Below, piece after piece: positions 26,035 through 34,697 of a stretch of 64,000 nt of DNA. The DNA comes from Fontibacter flavus (GTDB taxonomy: Bacteria > Bacteroidota > Bacteroidia > Cytophagales > Cyclobacteriaceae). Positions within the stretch are counted from its first letter, which is position 1; the number at the start of each line of letters is the position of its first letter. Both the position numbers and the translations under genes were made by a program. The stretch is taken from NCBI RefSeq assembly GCF_042432905.1, contig NZ_JBHLWI010000003.1, forward strand, positions 1 through 64,000, given 5' to 3'. The notes below the pieces were generated by a model, which had not been told where the DNA came from, did no database searches, and saw only the letters and a list, made by a program, of their open reading frames with translations.

Positions 26035-27330
26035 ATGCCATTACAAATCACTGACTACACTATCAAAGATGTGCGGTTTCCAACTTCCAAAGAAAAGCAC
26101 GGTTCGGATGCCATGAACCCTGATCCGGATTACTCCGCAGCCTACATCATTTTACATACCCAAGACCCTGATCTCAAGGGGCATGGCCTGACTTTTACCA
26201 TCGGAAGGGGCAATGAAATCTGTTGTGCTGCATTGGAAGCCCTTATTCCTCTGGTTTTGGAATTGAATCTGGAAGATATTACCCATAATATGGGAGCATT
26301 TTACAGAAAGATAACAGGAGACAGCCAAATAAGATGGCTTGGTCCCGAAAAAGGCGTAGTACATCTTGCTGCTGGAGCCTTGATCAATGCTGTTTGGGAT
26401 CTTTATGCCAAATCAGCACAAAAACCACTTTGGAGATTGATCGCAGATATGAGTCCACGGGAGTTGGTAAGCTGCATCGACTTTACCTACATTACCGATG
26501 TCCTGACTCCTGAGGAAGCAATACAGATGCTCGAATCTCAGGTTGATGGTAAAAAAGAAAGAATCAATTTCCTTATGGAAAATGGCTATCCAGGCTATAC
26601 CACTTCCGCAGGATGGCTGGGTTATTCTGATGAAAAAATCAGGACGCTTTGCAGAGAAGCTGTAGAAGAAGGCTGGACACATATCAAAATGAAGGTGGGT
26701 TCTGACCTGAATGACGACATCAGGAGGGCAGGTATCATCCGCGAAGAAATCGGATATGAACGACACCTCATGATGGACGCAAATCAAAAATGGGATGTGA
26801 ATCAAGCCATAGAAAACATGAAATTTTTGACCAAGTTCCAACCCCTTTGGATAGAAGAACCTACAAGTCCTGATGATATTTTAGGACATGCTACCATTGC
26901 AAAAGCGGTTGCGCCGATCAAAGTAGCTACTGGTGAACATTGCCAAAATAGGGTTATATTCAAGCAGCTAATGCAGGCAAACTCTTTTGGAATTTGTCAG
27001 ATCGATAGTTGTCGTGTGGGAGGTGTAAACGAAAACTTGGCCATCATGCTCATGGCAAAGAAATTTGAAATTCCGGTATGTCCACATGCAGGGGGGGTAG
27101 GTCTTTGCGAATATGTACAGCACCTTTCCATGATTGACTATATATGCATCAGTGGAACCATGGAAGGAAGGGTAATAGAATATGTGGATCATTTGCATGA
27201 GCACTTTATCGATCCAGTGGTCATTAACAAAGGAAGGTACATGCCTCCCACCCTTCCGGGCTATAGTATTGAAATGAAACCGGAAACATTGTACAAATAT
27301 GATTTTGATTCAGGGGAAGTATGGAAGTAA
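26035..27330 (+). CDS. L-fuconate dehydratase (enolase superfamily)
   Basis: This 431-residue protein is close to characterised L-fuconate dehydratases (about 440). It would dehydrate L-fuconate to 2-keto-3-deoxy-L-fuconate. Family features: the N-terminal DVRFPTSKEKHGSDAMNPDPDYSAAYI; the catalytic Lys motif HIKMKVGSD (about residue 220); and Mg2+ ligands in MMDANQKWD, WIEEPTSPDD and ATGEHCQNR. The catalytic His is in CPHAGGVGLCEY (about residue 351). It is the first gene of the operon and is divergent from the AraC regulator. Neighbouring enzymes of the same pathway support the specificity. Confidence 0.92.
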   Translation: MPLQITDYTIKDVRFPTSKEKHGSDAMNPDPDYSAAYIILHTQDPDLKGHGLTFTIGRGNEICCAALEALIPLVLELNLEDITHNMGAFYRKITGDSQIRWLGPEKGVVHLAAGALINAVWDLYAKSAQKPLWRLIADMSPRELVSCIDFTYITDVLTPEEAIQMLESQVDGKKERINFLMENGYPGYTTSAGWLGYSDEKIRTLCREAVEEGWTHIKMKVGSDLNDDIRRAGIIREEIGYERHLMMDANQKWDVNQAIENMKFLTKFQPLWIEEPTSPDDILGHATIAKAVAPIKVATGEHCQNRVIFKQLMQANSFGICQIDSCRVGGVNENLAIMLMAKKFEIPVCPHAGGVGLCEYVQHLSMIDYICISGTMEGRVIEYVDHLHEHFIDPVVINKGRYMPPTLPGYSIEMKPETLYKYDFDSGEVWK

Positions 27331-27385
27331 ATGAAAAACTTAACCCTAGAAAATAGAAAGATCTCTACAATCAAGAACCAGGATA

Positions 27386-28153
27386 ATGAAAGAACATAAG
27401 AAAAAAACAGTTGTTGTCACCGGTGGTGCAAGTGGTATAGGACTGGCCATCACCAGACTCTTTGCTGAAAAAGGTGATTCAGTGATTTTTTTGGATTACA
27501 ATTCAAATTCGGGAAATCAGGTTGAGCAAGAAATGAAAGAGAAAGGATTGGATGTTCGGTTTTTACAAACTGATGTTTCGGACTTCAACAGTGTCAAAAC
27601 TGCCTTTGATCAAATTCCGGAAAAAATGGATGTACTTGTCAACAATGCTGGCATTTCACATGTGGGCAGGCTGGAAGAAACCGGTGAAGAAGATTTTGAA
27701 AGACTTTTCCAGGTAAATGTCAAAGGAATTTACACTTGTTCCCATGAAGCCCTTCCCAAGTTAAAAGCTAACGAAGGTGGGAGCATCATCAATATGTGCT
27801 CGGTAGCTGCTACCATGGGAATACCTGATCGCTTTGCTTATTCCATGACCAAAGGGGCAGTCCTTTCCATGACACTATCCATTGCCAGAGACTATGTAGC
27901 TGATCAAATCAGATGCAACTGCATTTCCCCGGGAAGAGTACATACCCCCTTTGTAGATGGATTCCTGAGCAAAAACTATCCTGGACAAGAAAAAGAGATG
28001 TTTGAAAAATTGGCGGCAACACAGCCTATTGGAAGAATGGGCAAACCGGAAGAAATCGCTGCTTTGGTGTATTACCTCGCTTCAGATGAGGCTACTTTTA
28101 TTACAGGAAGCAATTTCCCGATTGATGGGGGATTTCTGGGACTAAAAGCCTAA
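27386..28153 (+). CDS. SDR oxidoreductase, probable 2-keto-3-deoxy-L-fuconate dehydrogenase
   Basis: This 255-residue short-chain dehydrogenase has VVTGGASGIGLAITRLF (residues 10-26, cofactor glycine motif), NNAGISHVGRL, catalytic Ser in INMCSVAATMG, and the YSMTK catalytic Tyr/Lys pair (about residue 152). It ends in ITGSNFPIDGGF. Between the dehydratase and the FAH hydrolase, oxidation of the C4 hydroxyl of 2-keto-3-deoxy-L-fuconate to the 2,4-diketo compound is the expected step. The other SDR in the operon (29952-30740) is the better candidate for L-fucose dehydrogenase. The assignment of the two could be swapped. Confidence 0.85.
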   Translation: MKEHKKKTVVVTGGASGIGLAITRLFAEKGDSVIFLDYNSNSGNQVEQEMKEKGLDVRFLQTDVSDFNSVKTAFDQIPEKMDVLVNNAGISHVGRLEETGEEDFERLFQVNVKGIYTCSHEALPKLKANEGGSIINMCSVAATMGIPDRFAYSMTKGAVLSMTLSIARDYVADQIRCNCISPGRVHTPFVDGFLSKNYPGQEKEMFEKLAATQPIGRMGKPEEIAALVYYLASDEATFITGSNFPIDGGFLGLKA

Positions 28154-28195
28154 AGAAAGTAAAATTAAATTGAGCAATACTTTAAACACACATAT

Positions 28196-29053
28196 ATGAA
28201 ACTGTTAAGATTTGGTGAAACAGGAAGAGAAAAGCCAGGTGTAAAAATAAAAGATAAGTGGTTGGACTGCTCTGGCTTTGGTGAGGACTGGACTGAAGAA
28301 TTTTTGGAAAATGACGGAATTCAAAGGCTGGAAAAATGGTTGGAAGATGAAGCTGATAATTTAGCCAAAATTGATCCAAACACCCGATTGGGCTCTCCTA
28401 TCAAGCGGCCATCTAAAATCATTTGTGTAGGTCTGAATTACTCCCTTCACGCCAAAGAAAGTGGCATGCCTGTACCCGACTCTCCAATCCTTTTCATGAA
28501 AGCTACGAGTTCCATTTGCGGACCAAATGATCCCATCCTTATCCCAAGAAATTCAACCAAAACAGACTGGGAAGTAGAATTGGCAGTAGTCATTGGTAAA
28601 AAAGCTACCTATGTTAACAAAGAGGAGGCGATGGATTATGTAGCAGGATACTGCCTCCACAATGACGTCAGTGAAAGAGATTTTCAACTCCATCATGGCG
28701 GTCAATGGGTAAAGGGGAAAAGTGCGGATCATTTTGCTCCCCTAGGCCCTTATCTGGTTACCAAAGATGAAATTGAAAATCCGCACAACCTGCGTTTATG
28801 GCTAAAAGTCAATGGCCAAATGATGCAGGACAGTTCTACTTCTGATCTTATTTTTGATATTCCTACCCTTGTTTCCTACATCAGTCAATACATGACCTTA
28901 TTGCCCGGTGATGTCATTTCCACTGGTACCCCTTCAGGGGTGGGACTTGGTCTCAAACCGCCAAGATACCTTCAGCATGGTGATGTGGTAGAACTTGGAA
29001 TAGATGGCCTGGGAGAAGGCAGACAGGTTGCTCATGATGTTTTTAACCAATAA
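28196..29053 (+). CDS. FAH-family hydrolase, probable 2,4-diketo-3-deoxy-L-fuconate hydrolase
   Basis: This 285-residue protein belongs to the fumarylacetoacetate hydrolase family. Motifs: ICVGLNYSLHAKESGMPVP (about residues 76-94), PILFMKATSSICGPND, and the metal-binding Glu/Glu in DWEVELAVVIGK (about 123-134). GYCLHNDVSERDFQ and GDVISTGTPSGVGLG follow. In the oxidative fucose pathway this enzyme cleaves the diketo acid to pyruvate and L-lactate. Relatives act as ureidoglycolate lyases or acylpyruvases, but the operon context favours the fucose role. Confidence 0.88.
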   Translation: MKLLRFGETGREKPGVKIKDKWLDCSGFGEDWTEEFLENDGIQRLEKWLEDEADNLAKIDPNTRLGSPIKRPSKIICVGLNYSLHAKESGMPVPDSPILFMKATSSICGPNDPILIPRNSTKTDWEVELAVVIGKKATYVNKEEAMDYVAGYCLHNDVSERDFQLHHGGQWVKGKSADHFAPLGPYLVTKDEIENPHNLRLWLKVNGQMMQDSSTSDLIFDIPTLVSYISQYMTLLPGDVISTGTPSGVGLGLKPPRYLQHGDVVELGIDGLGEGRQVAHDVFNQ

Positions 29054-29092
29054 GATCAAGAGATGATCAAATAAGAATATACCCTGAATGAC

Positions 29093-29923
29093 ATGACCAT
29101 TGACGCACACCAACATTTCTGGAATTATGATCCGGTAAGAGATGCCTGGATAGATGACAGTATGCAGGTGATCCAAAAAGACTTCTTGCCTAAGGACCTT
29201 AAGCCTGAACTGGACAAAAAAGGCATCAATGGCTGCATTGCGGTTCAGGCTGATCAATCTAAGGATGAAACCCAATTCCTGCTTCACCTTGCGAGAGAAA
29301 ACCCTTGGATAAAAGGTGTAGTGGGATGGGTTGACCTTTCCTCTCCAAATCTTGAAGCACAACTTGAAAGTTATCTGATAGAAGAAAATCTATTTGGCTT
29401 CAGAAAAATACTTCAGTCTTTACCGCCAAGTGCCATGGAAGAGAAAGCTTTCTTGAAAGGCATTGGCTTATTGACAAAGTTCGGGTTCACCTATGATATT
29501 TTGATTTTCCCAAAGCAACTGGAGGCAGCATTTCAGTTGGCCCGTCAATTCCCGAACCAGGCATTTGTGGTTGACCATATGGCCAAACCTGACATTAAAA
29601 ATCAGGAATTTGATTTTTGGGCAAAGGGCATTCAAAAATTAGCCTCCCTTCCCAATGTTTATTGTAAAGTTTCAGGAATGGTAACCGAGGCGGATTGGGG
29701 GAGTTGGAAAAAGAAAGACTTCATTCCTTATTTAGATCATATCACCCACTACTTCGGAACAGAACGCCTGATATATGGAAGTGACTGGCCGGTGTGCCTA
29801 CTTGCCGGAACCTATGAAAAAGTTTACGATTTGGTTTATGATTATTACAATGAGTTTTCTGAAACAGAAAAAAAGGCCATTTTCGGAATGAATGCCTGCA
29901 ACTTTTATGGAATTGAAATATGA
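29093..29923 (+). CDS. Amidohydrolase, probable L-fucono-1,5-lactonase
   Basis: This 276-residue amidohydrolase-2 family TIM barrel starts MTIDAHQHFWNYDPVRDAWI, with the HxH metal motif at residues 5-7. It continues with FVVDHMAKPDI (about 159-169) and the Asp of GSDWPVCLLAG (about 228-238). The family includes L-fuconolactonases and L-rhamnonolactonases. Here it would open the lactone made by the fucose dehydrogenase to give L-fuconate. The start codon lies 39 nt after the FAH gene. Two nearby ATGs (29090 region and 29093) make little difference. Confidence 0.88.
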   Translation: MTIDAHQHFWNYDPVRDAWIDDSMQVIQKDFLPKDLKPELDKKGINGCIAVQADQSKDETQFLLHLARENPWIKGVVGWVDLSSPNLEAQLESYLIEENLFGFRKILQSLPPSAMEEKAFLKGIGLLTKFGFTYDILIFPKQLEAAFQLARQFPNQAFVVDHMAKPDIKNQEFDFWAKGIQKLASLPNVYCKVSGMVTEADWGSWKKKDFIPYLDHITHYFGTERLIYGSDWPVCLLAGTYEKVYDLVYDYYNEFSETEKKAIFGMNACNFYGIEI

Positions 29924-29951
29924 ACCGTAACAAAAAATCTTGTCCCAAGCT

Positions 29952-30740
29952 ATGAACCTAAATCTTGATAATAAAGTAATTCTCGTTTCAGGAGGAGCAA
30001 AAGGTATTGGCGAAGCAATTACCAGAACCATTGCAGCAGAAGGTGGTATTCCGATCATCATTGACCCTTCCCTAGAATTGGGACATAAACTTGTCGAAGA
30101 ACTCACTTCCAAAAAGCAGAAAGCCCATCTCATCCCATTGAGACTTTTGGAACCCCAACATGCTGAGGAAGCAGTTGAAAAAACCATCGGCAAATTCGGG
30201 AGTATTGACGGCGTGGTCAACAATGCCGGGGCAAATGATGGCATTGGGCTGGAATATGGATCTCCTCAGGCTTTCAGAAAATCTGTGGAAAATAACTTGG
30301 GCCATTACTATGACCTTGTGCATTACGCACTGCCCCACCTTAAATCCAGCAAAGGAAGCATTGTCAATATCAGCAGTAAAACAGCCGTAACAGGTCAGGG
30401 AAATACAAGTGGCTATACAGCTGCTAAAGGTGCCCAATTGTCTCTCACAAGGGAATGGGCTGTAGAGCTACTTCCTTATGGGATACGTGTCAATGCGGTC
30501 ATTCCGGCAGAAGTCATGACACCTTTATATCAAAAATGGCTGGACACTTTCGAGCAACCGGACCAAAAGCTGGCCCTGATCCAGAACAGAATTCCCTTTG
30601 GGAATCGAATGACCACAGCTCAGGAAATCGCAGACACAGTAGTATTTCTGTTGTCCGATCGTTCCTCCCATACTACCGGTCAGCATATCTATGTAGATGG
30701 AGGATACACCCATTTAGATAGGGCTATAGGCAGGGAGTAG
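29952..30740 (+). CDS. SDR oxidoreductase, probable L-fucose 1-dehydrogenase
   Basis: The preferred ATG at 29952 gives MNLNLDNKVILVSGGAKGIG, 262 residues. A start at 29940 adds four residues. SDR motifs are SGGAKGIGEAI, NNAGANDGIG, SSKTAVTG and the catalytic YTAAK. FDG-type specificity is not readable, but relatives sharing the SKTAVTGQGNTSGYTAAKGA segment are annotated as L-fucose dehydrogenases. It would oxidise L-fucose to L-fucono-1,5-lactone. It lies between the lactonase and the transporter, which fits the first step of the pathway. Confidence 0.84.
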   Translation: MNLNLDNKVILVSGGAKGIGEAITRTIAAEGGIPIIIDPSLELGHKLVEELTSKKQKAHLIPLRLLEPQHAEEAVEKTIGKFGSIDGVVNNAGANDGIGLEYGSPQAFRKSVENNLGHYYDLVHYALPHLKSSKGSIVNISSKTAVTGQGNTSGYTAAKGAQLSLTREWAVELLPYGIRVNAVIPAEVMTPLYQKWLDTFEQPDQKLALIQNRIPFGNRMTTAQEIADTVVFLLSDRSSHTTGQHIYVDGGYTHLDRAIGRE

Positions 30741-30771
30741 GCATTTCTTTTCAAACCCAAAAACCTCCCAA

Positions 30772-32085
30772 ATGAAAAACAAAACCCTGATTCCCAAAAA
30801 CTTACTCATCCCTTTTATCCTGATCACTTCCCTTTTTGCACTTTGGGGATTTGCCAATGACATCACTAACCCAATGGTAGCTGCATTCAAAAGGGTTTTG
30901 GAATTAAATAATGTGCAGGCTTCTTTGATACAAATGGCGTTTTACGGGGGGTATTTTACCATGGCTTTGCCTGCAGCACTTTTCATCAAAAAATACAGCT
31001 ACAAAACAGGTATCCTGATTGGATTGGGTCTCTATGCTACCGGTGCCTTGCTCTTTTTCCCTGCAGCGGCTTGGGAAAGCTACTTTTTCTTTCTGATTGC
31101 CTTATATATCCTGACATTCGGTTTGGCGTTTTTGGAAACGACAGCTAACCCATATGTGCTATCTATGGGGCCGGAAGAAACGGCTACTCAGAGATTAAAT
31201 TTTGCACAGGCCTTCAACCCAATGGGCGCTCTTGCAGGACTTTTTGTAGCCAAAGAATTTATTCTTAACGCCCTTCAGTCCAACAATACTGATACTGAAG
31301 GCAATTTGATTTTCAACACCTTGGATGAGTCCGCCAAATCACTTATCAGAACCAATGACCTGATGGTTATCCGTAATCCCTATGTGATGCTCGGGCTTGT
31401 AGTCATCGCATTGGCTGTGGTGATCAGCATTGTCAGAATGCCTGAAAATAAATCCAGCAATAACGCCCTGGATTTTTGGCCTTCTATGAAACGTCTAGGC
31501 AAAAATTTGAATTTTGTGGAAGGTGTAATCGCGCAAATGTTCTATGTGGGCGCGCAGATCATGGTATGGACATATATTTATCAATATGCGGAAGTCCTTG
31601 GGATCGACAATGCTTCTGCTGTCAATTATGCCTACACAGCATTACTCCTTTTCCTTGTTGGTAGGTGGATTTGCACTTATCTTTTACGCTATTTCCTTCC
31701 TGCTAAATTGCTGTTATTCTTTGCTATACTTGCAGGTTTCTTTACCCTAGGAGCCATATTTATCCAAAATATTTGGGGACTTTATAGCCTTGTTGGAATT
31801 TCATTTGCGATGTCCTTGATGTTTCCCACCATTTATGGTATCGCATTGGAGGGCTTGGGAGAAGATGCCAAATACGGTGCTGCATTCTTGGTAATGGCGA
31901 TTGTTGGGGGAGCCATTATGCCCACTCTTCAAGGTATAATCTTGGATATTGGAGGATCCGGGTATCAGGACACCTTGATTTTGGGGGTTCCCGAAGTGAA
32001 TTTCTCATTTATATTACCATGCTGCTGTTTTCTAGTCGTGGCAATATTTTCATTCAGAAGATTAACTGCCAAGCAATCAACATAA
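30772..32085 (+). CDS. fucP: L-fucose:H+ symporter FucP (MFS)
   Basis: This 437-residue protein has about 12 hydrophobic segments. The FucP/GluP-type signature is clear: FILITSLFALWGFANDITNPMVAAFKRVLELN (residues 15-46, split here for length), QMAFYGGYFTMALPAAL, LAFLETTANPYVLSMGP (about 120-136) and RLNFAQAFNPMGALAGL. It should import L-fucose with a proton through the inner membrane. It closes the fucose operon, 31 nt after the SDR, and its stop is 3 nt from the stop of the convergent Nudix gene. Confidence 0.93.
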   Translation: MKNKTLIPKNLLIPFILITSLFALWGFANDITNPMVAAFKRVLELNNVQASLIQMAFYGGYFTMALPAALFIKKYSYKTGILIGLGLYATGALLFFPAAAWESYFFFLIALYILTFGLAFLETTANPYVLSMGPEETATQRLNFAQAFNPMGALAGLFVAKEFILNALQSNNTDTEGNLIFNTLDESAKSLIRTNDLMVIRNPYVMLGLVVIALAVVISIVRMPENKSSNNALDFWPSMKRLGKNLNFVEGVIAQMFYVGAQIMVWTYIYQYAEVLGIDNASAVNYAYTALLLFLVGRWICTYLLRYFLPAKLLLFFAILAGFFTLGAIFIQNIWGLYSLVGISFAMSLMFPTIYGIALEGLGEDAKYGAAFLVMAIVGGAIMPTLQGIILDIGGSGYQDTLILGVPEVNFSFILPCCCFLVVAIFSFRRLTAKQST

Positions 32086-32088
32086 CTG

Positions 32089-32502
32089 TCATTTCCTAAA
32101 ATATTTTACAAACTCCAAAATATTGGGATACATCTGAGTGCTGTTTTCCAAGACCTCATCAACTGTATAAAACCTTATTTCCAAACATTCGGGGCTGGGT
32201 TGAAAATCCAAATGGGCAACTTGGGTTTCGTAAACTGCATTGACTATAAACTGCTCTTTTGGATTTTTGGCCGGAAAAAAATAACTGGGTTGCTCAGCAA
32301 TAAATACAGTGGTTAAACCCATTTCTTCCATGATTTCTCGCGCTATACCAGTTTGGGGACTTTCTCCAAAATCCAATCCGCCTCCAGGAAGTTCCCATAG
32401 GCCATTTTCCTCCCTGACCAATAAAAAGCGATTATTTTCGTCCAAAATCAGGGCTTTCACTGAAACCCGATAAAAACAGGCCGGAATAGTAAATTCATTC
32501 AT
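32089..32502 (-). CDS. Nudix hydrolase
   Basis: This 137-residue protein has a complete Nudix box, GGGLDFGESPQTGIAREIMEEMGL (residues about 41-64), matching GX5EX7REUXEEXGU. The catalytic Glu residues coordinate Mg2+ for pyrophosphate hydrolysis of a nucleoside diphosphate derivative. The specific substrate is unknown. The FYRVSVKALILDENNRFLLVREENGLWELPGG N-terminus is typical of MutT/ADP-ribose-type members. It starts 19 nt after the DUF21 gene stop on the same strand and may be co-transcribed with it. Confidence 0.93.
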   Translation of the reverse strand: MNEFTIPACFYRVSVKALILDENNRFLLVREENGLWELPGGGLDFGESPQTGIAREIMEEMGLTTVFIAEQPSYFFPAKNPKEQFIVNAVYETQVAHLDFQPSPECLEIRFYTVDEVLENSTQMYPNILEFVKYFRK

Positions 32503-32521
32503 TTTAAGATTGATTTATTCA

Positions 32522-33544
32522 TTACACATCCTCCATAGCAATTTCCCGCATCAACCTTCCTAAAATATCCGATCCTGAGATGATCTTTTGATATTTATCA
32601 GTCCAAAGAAGGGCAAGGTCCTCATCTATGACATCATCTCCAGGACTTTGAGGCTCAACCCTCCATTTTTCTAAAATTTTACCAATGGGATACGCTGCAT
32701 CAAAAATAACCAAAGGAATGTGACAAAAATCCAAAGGACTGACCATCTTGTTTCTCAAAAGAAAGTTATTTACAAAAGCAGGAAAGTTCAAGACTTTTCT
32801 AGGATGACCATTTGTCTCATCCAGAATAATTATCCACTTTTTACCAGACTTCGCCAGTTCTTTGAGAAATGAATCTTTGGAACTTCTTTTGATAACTGGA
32901 AAAACAGGCTTTGAACCTTCGAAGGGCAAAGAAATAATGCTGAGTGGATCTATTTCCTCCCCTTCCTTATATGCCGGTAAGTCATCTAATCTCAAAAAGT
33001 TAACTGCCCCTCTTGCTTCCAGTCTATCAAGTTCTGTGTCAGCATTTTCAGCTTGATACTTAAGCAGAGAAATCAATTCAGCCTCCCTAAGCCATGGAAC
33101 AGGTTCTTTTCCCAAAATATAATCCAATAATAATCCTGTAGGTTTTGAAAGGGGCCAGAGTAGTATTTTGTAAAAATTTAATAAAGGGGAAAGCTTAGCC
33201 CCTATTTTCAAAGCATGACGGGTAAAATATGCTTGGGGAAAAATCTCTCCAGCAAGAGTTAGAACAACGGTTGAAAATAAAAATGAGGCAAACCCGTACA
33301 ATATAGAGTCTGCTAACAGCGTCAATAAAACATTAAAACTTACATTTCCCCATAAGATGGTTGCCAATGTAAAATTAGCATCCTGCCTTAAGGAAAGTAC
33401 TTTTTGAGCAATGGGAACTCCACCATCTGCTGCTACCTCCAGACGCAATCTGCTCAAACTAAACAAGGATATATTTAGCCCGGAAAAAGTAGCTGCTTTA
33501 ATTGTGCAAAAAATAATTCCAACCCAAACCCATATTGATTCCAT
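32522..33544 (-). CDS. DUF21/CNNM-type transmembrane protein
   Basis: This 340-residue protein opens with an N-terminal DUF21 membrane domain (about residues 5-145). It contains KAATFSGLNISLFSLSRLRLEVAADGG and a helical region LTLAGEIFPQAYFTRHALKIG with the conserved G-E-I-x-P motif of CNNM/CorC transporters. The cytosolic half (about 190-330) would hold CBS-like modules, but these are divergent. CNNM proteins are linked to Mg2+ transport or homeostasis. The cytosolic sequence is unusual enough that function stays tentative. Confidence 0.8.
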   Translation of the reverse strand: MESIWVWVGIIFCTIKAATFSGLNISLFSLSRLRLEVAADGGVPIAQKVLSLRQDANFTLATILWGNVSFNVLLTLLADSILYGFASFLFSTVVLTLAGEIFPQAYFTRHALKIGAKLSPLLNFYKILLWPLSKPTGLLLDYILGKEPVPWLREAELISLLKYQAENADTELDRLEARGAVNFLRLDDLPAYKEGEEIDPLSIISLPFEGSKPVFPVIKRSSKDSFLKELAKSGKKWIIILDETNGHPRKVLNFPAFVNNFLLRNKMVSPLDFCHIPLVIFDAAYPIGKILEKWRVEPQSPGDDVIDEDLALLWTDKYQKIISGSDILGRLMREIAMEDV

Positions 33545-33611
33545 AGAAGGCTTTTGAGGAAAGTTAAAAAAAATGAACTTGAAAAACTATGGATCTGAAA
33601 TGAATATAAAG

Positions 33612-33639
33612 AAAAAAAGCGCCCATCAATAAGCGCTTT
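33612..33639 (-). terminator. Terminator overlapping the maleylacetate reductase stop codon
   Basis: On the minus strand AAAGCGC (33639-33633) pairs with GCGCTTT (33622-33616) and is followed by TTTTC. The stop codon at 33626-33628 lies in the loop. Confidence 0.78.
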
Positions 33640-34669
33640 CCAACATCAAAATCAAGTGATCCATGATCATCGGGGCAGGATTTGGATAAGTCATCTGCAT
33701 CAAGAAATCCACCGCCTTGGGAATATCCTCTCTCGACAATCCCAGCTCACGGAGATTAAAACCTGCACCCAATTTTTCCTGTAATTCCCTTATCGTTTGG
33801 TATGGCAAAGGACCACCAAATATGGCCTGAAAATTTCGCTGTACTCCTTCAGTCAAAAAGTCCCATTGGTATTTCAGTACAAAGGGTAAAAGAAGCGTAT
33901 GGATTTTGGAATGCTCCAAATTAAAATTGCCCCCTAGAACATGCGCAGCCTTATGATGAAGCCCCATACTTACCTCACAAAGCACTTTTCCTCCTATATA
34001 AGCTCCAAACAACAGCTTTTCATTGATTTCCGCTGTCATTACCTTTTCTTGGGATAAGGATCTTAAACCTGCCAACAGATTTTTAAGTCCCAATTCAGCC
34101 AGAGAATTTACGATAGGGTTGGATTCACGAGAATACAGTGCCTCCACTAAGTGCGCCATTGCATTAAATGCAGATGGAACTGCCAAATCCAGGGGCATTC
34201 CAATAGATAGATAAGGATCATAAAAGACTTTATGAGGATGAACCCTGTCGTCTCTTTTGACGGTTTTCACGCCATTTTGGGAAATACCATAAATATTGGT
34301 CATTTCAGATCCAGAATACGTAGTAGGCACTACCCAAAGTTCCGCATTTGAATTCAAAACCAATGCTTTGCCAAGACCAATGGCAGAACCGCCACCAAGA
34401 CAAAGGATGATATCCACTTCCTTTCCCTCTAAGAATTTACCGGCTTCTTCAACTAAGTCCTGAGGTACGTGCTGAATAATTTTATCGAAGTGAAAAACTC
34501 CACCTACTTTTTCAAGATTCTTGATTTTTTCTACAAGTGCGGAATTCCTGCCACTTCCTATGAAAGCGATATTGGATTTACCTTCTGGCAATTCCTCATC
34601 CAATGCATCTAAAATTGACTTTCCAAAAATTACCTTTACGGCATGTGTTTTATAATTAAATAAATTCAT
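33626..34669 (-). CDS. Maleylacetate reductase (iron-containing alcohol dehydrogenase family)
   Basis: The length of 347 residues is typical for the family. It reduces maleylacetate to 3-oxoadipate with NAD(P)H. Seen are the dinucleotide motif CLGGGSAIGLGKAL (about residues 90-103), WVVPTTYSGSEMTNIYGI, the metal-region AFNAMAHLVEALYS (about residues 169-182), and GLHHKAAHVLGGNFNLEHSKIHTLLLP with the conserved His residues. It is the last gene of a minus-strand run with the CatIJ transferase and thiolase, which process the product 3-oxoadipate. Its stop is inside a terminator. Confidence 0.92.
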   Translation of the reverse strand: MNLFNYKTHAVKVIFGKSILDALDEELPEGKSNIAFIGSGRNSALVEKIKNLEKVGGVFHFDKIIQHVPQDLVEEAGKFLEGKEVDIILCLGGGSAIGLGKALVLNSNAELWVVPTTYSGSEMTNIYGISQNGVKTVKRDDRVHPHKVFYDPYLSIGMPLDLAVPSAFNAMAHLVEALYSRESNPIVNSLAELGLKNLLAGLRSLSQEKVMTAEINEKLLFGAYIGGKVLCEVSMGLHHKAAHVLGGNFNLEHSKIHTLLLPFVLKYQWDFLTEGVQRNFQAIFGGPLPYQTIRELQEKLGAGFNLRELGLSREDIPKAVDFLMQMTYPNPAPMIMDHLILMLESAY

Positions 34670-34697
34670 TAGATTTTGGTTTGATTACAGATTTTGA

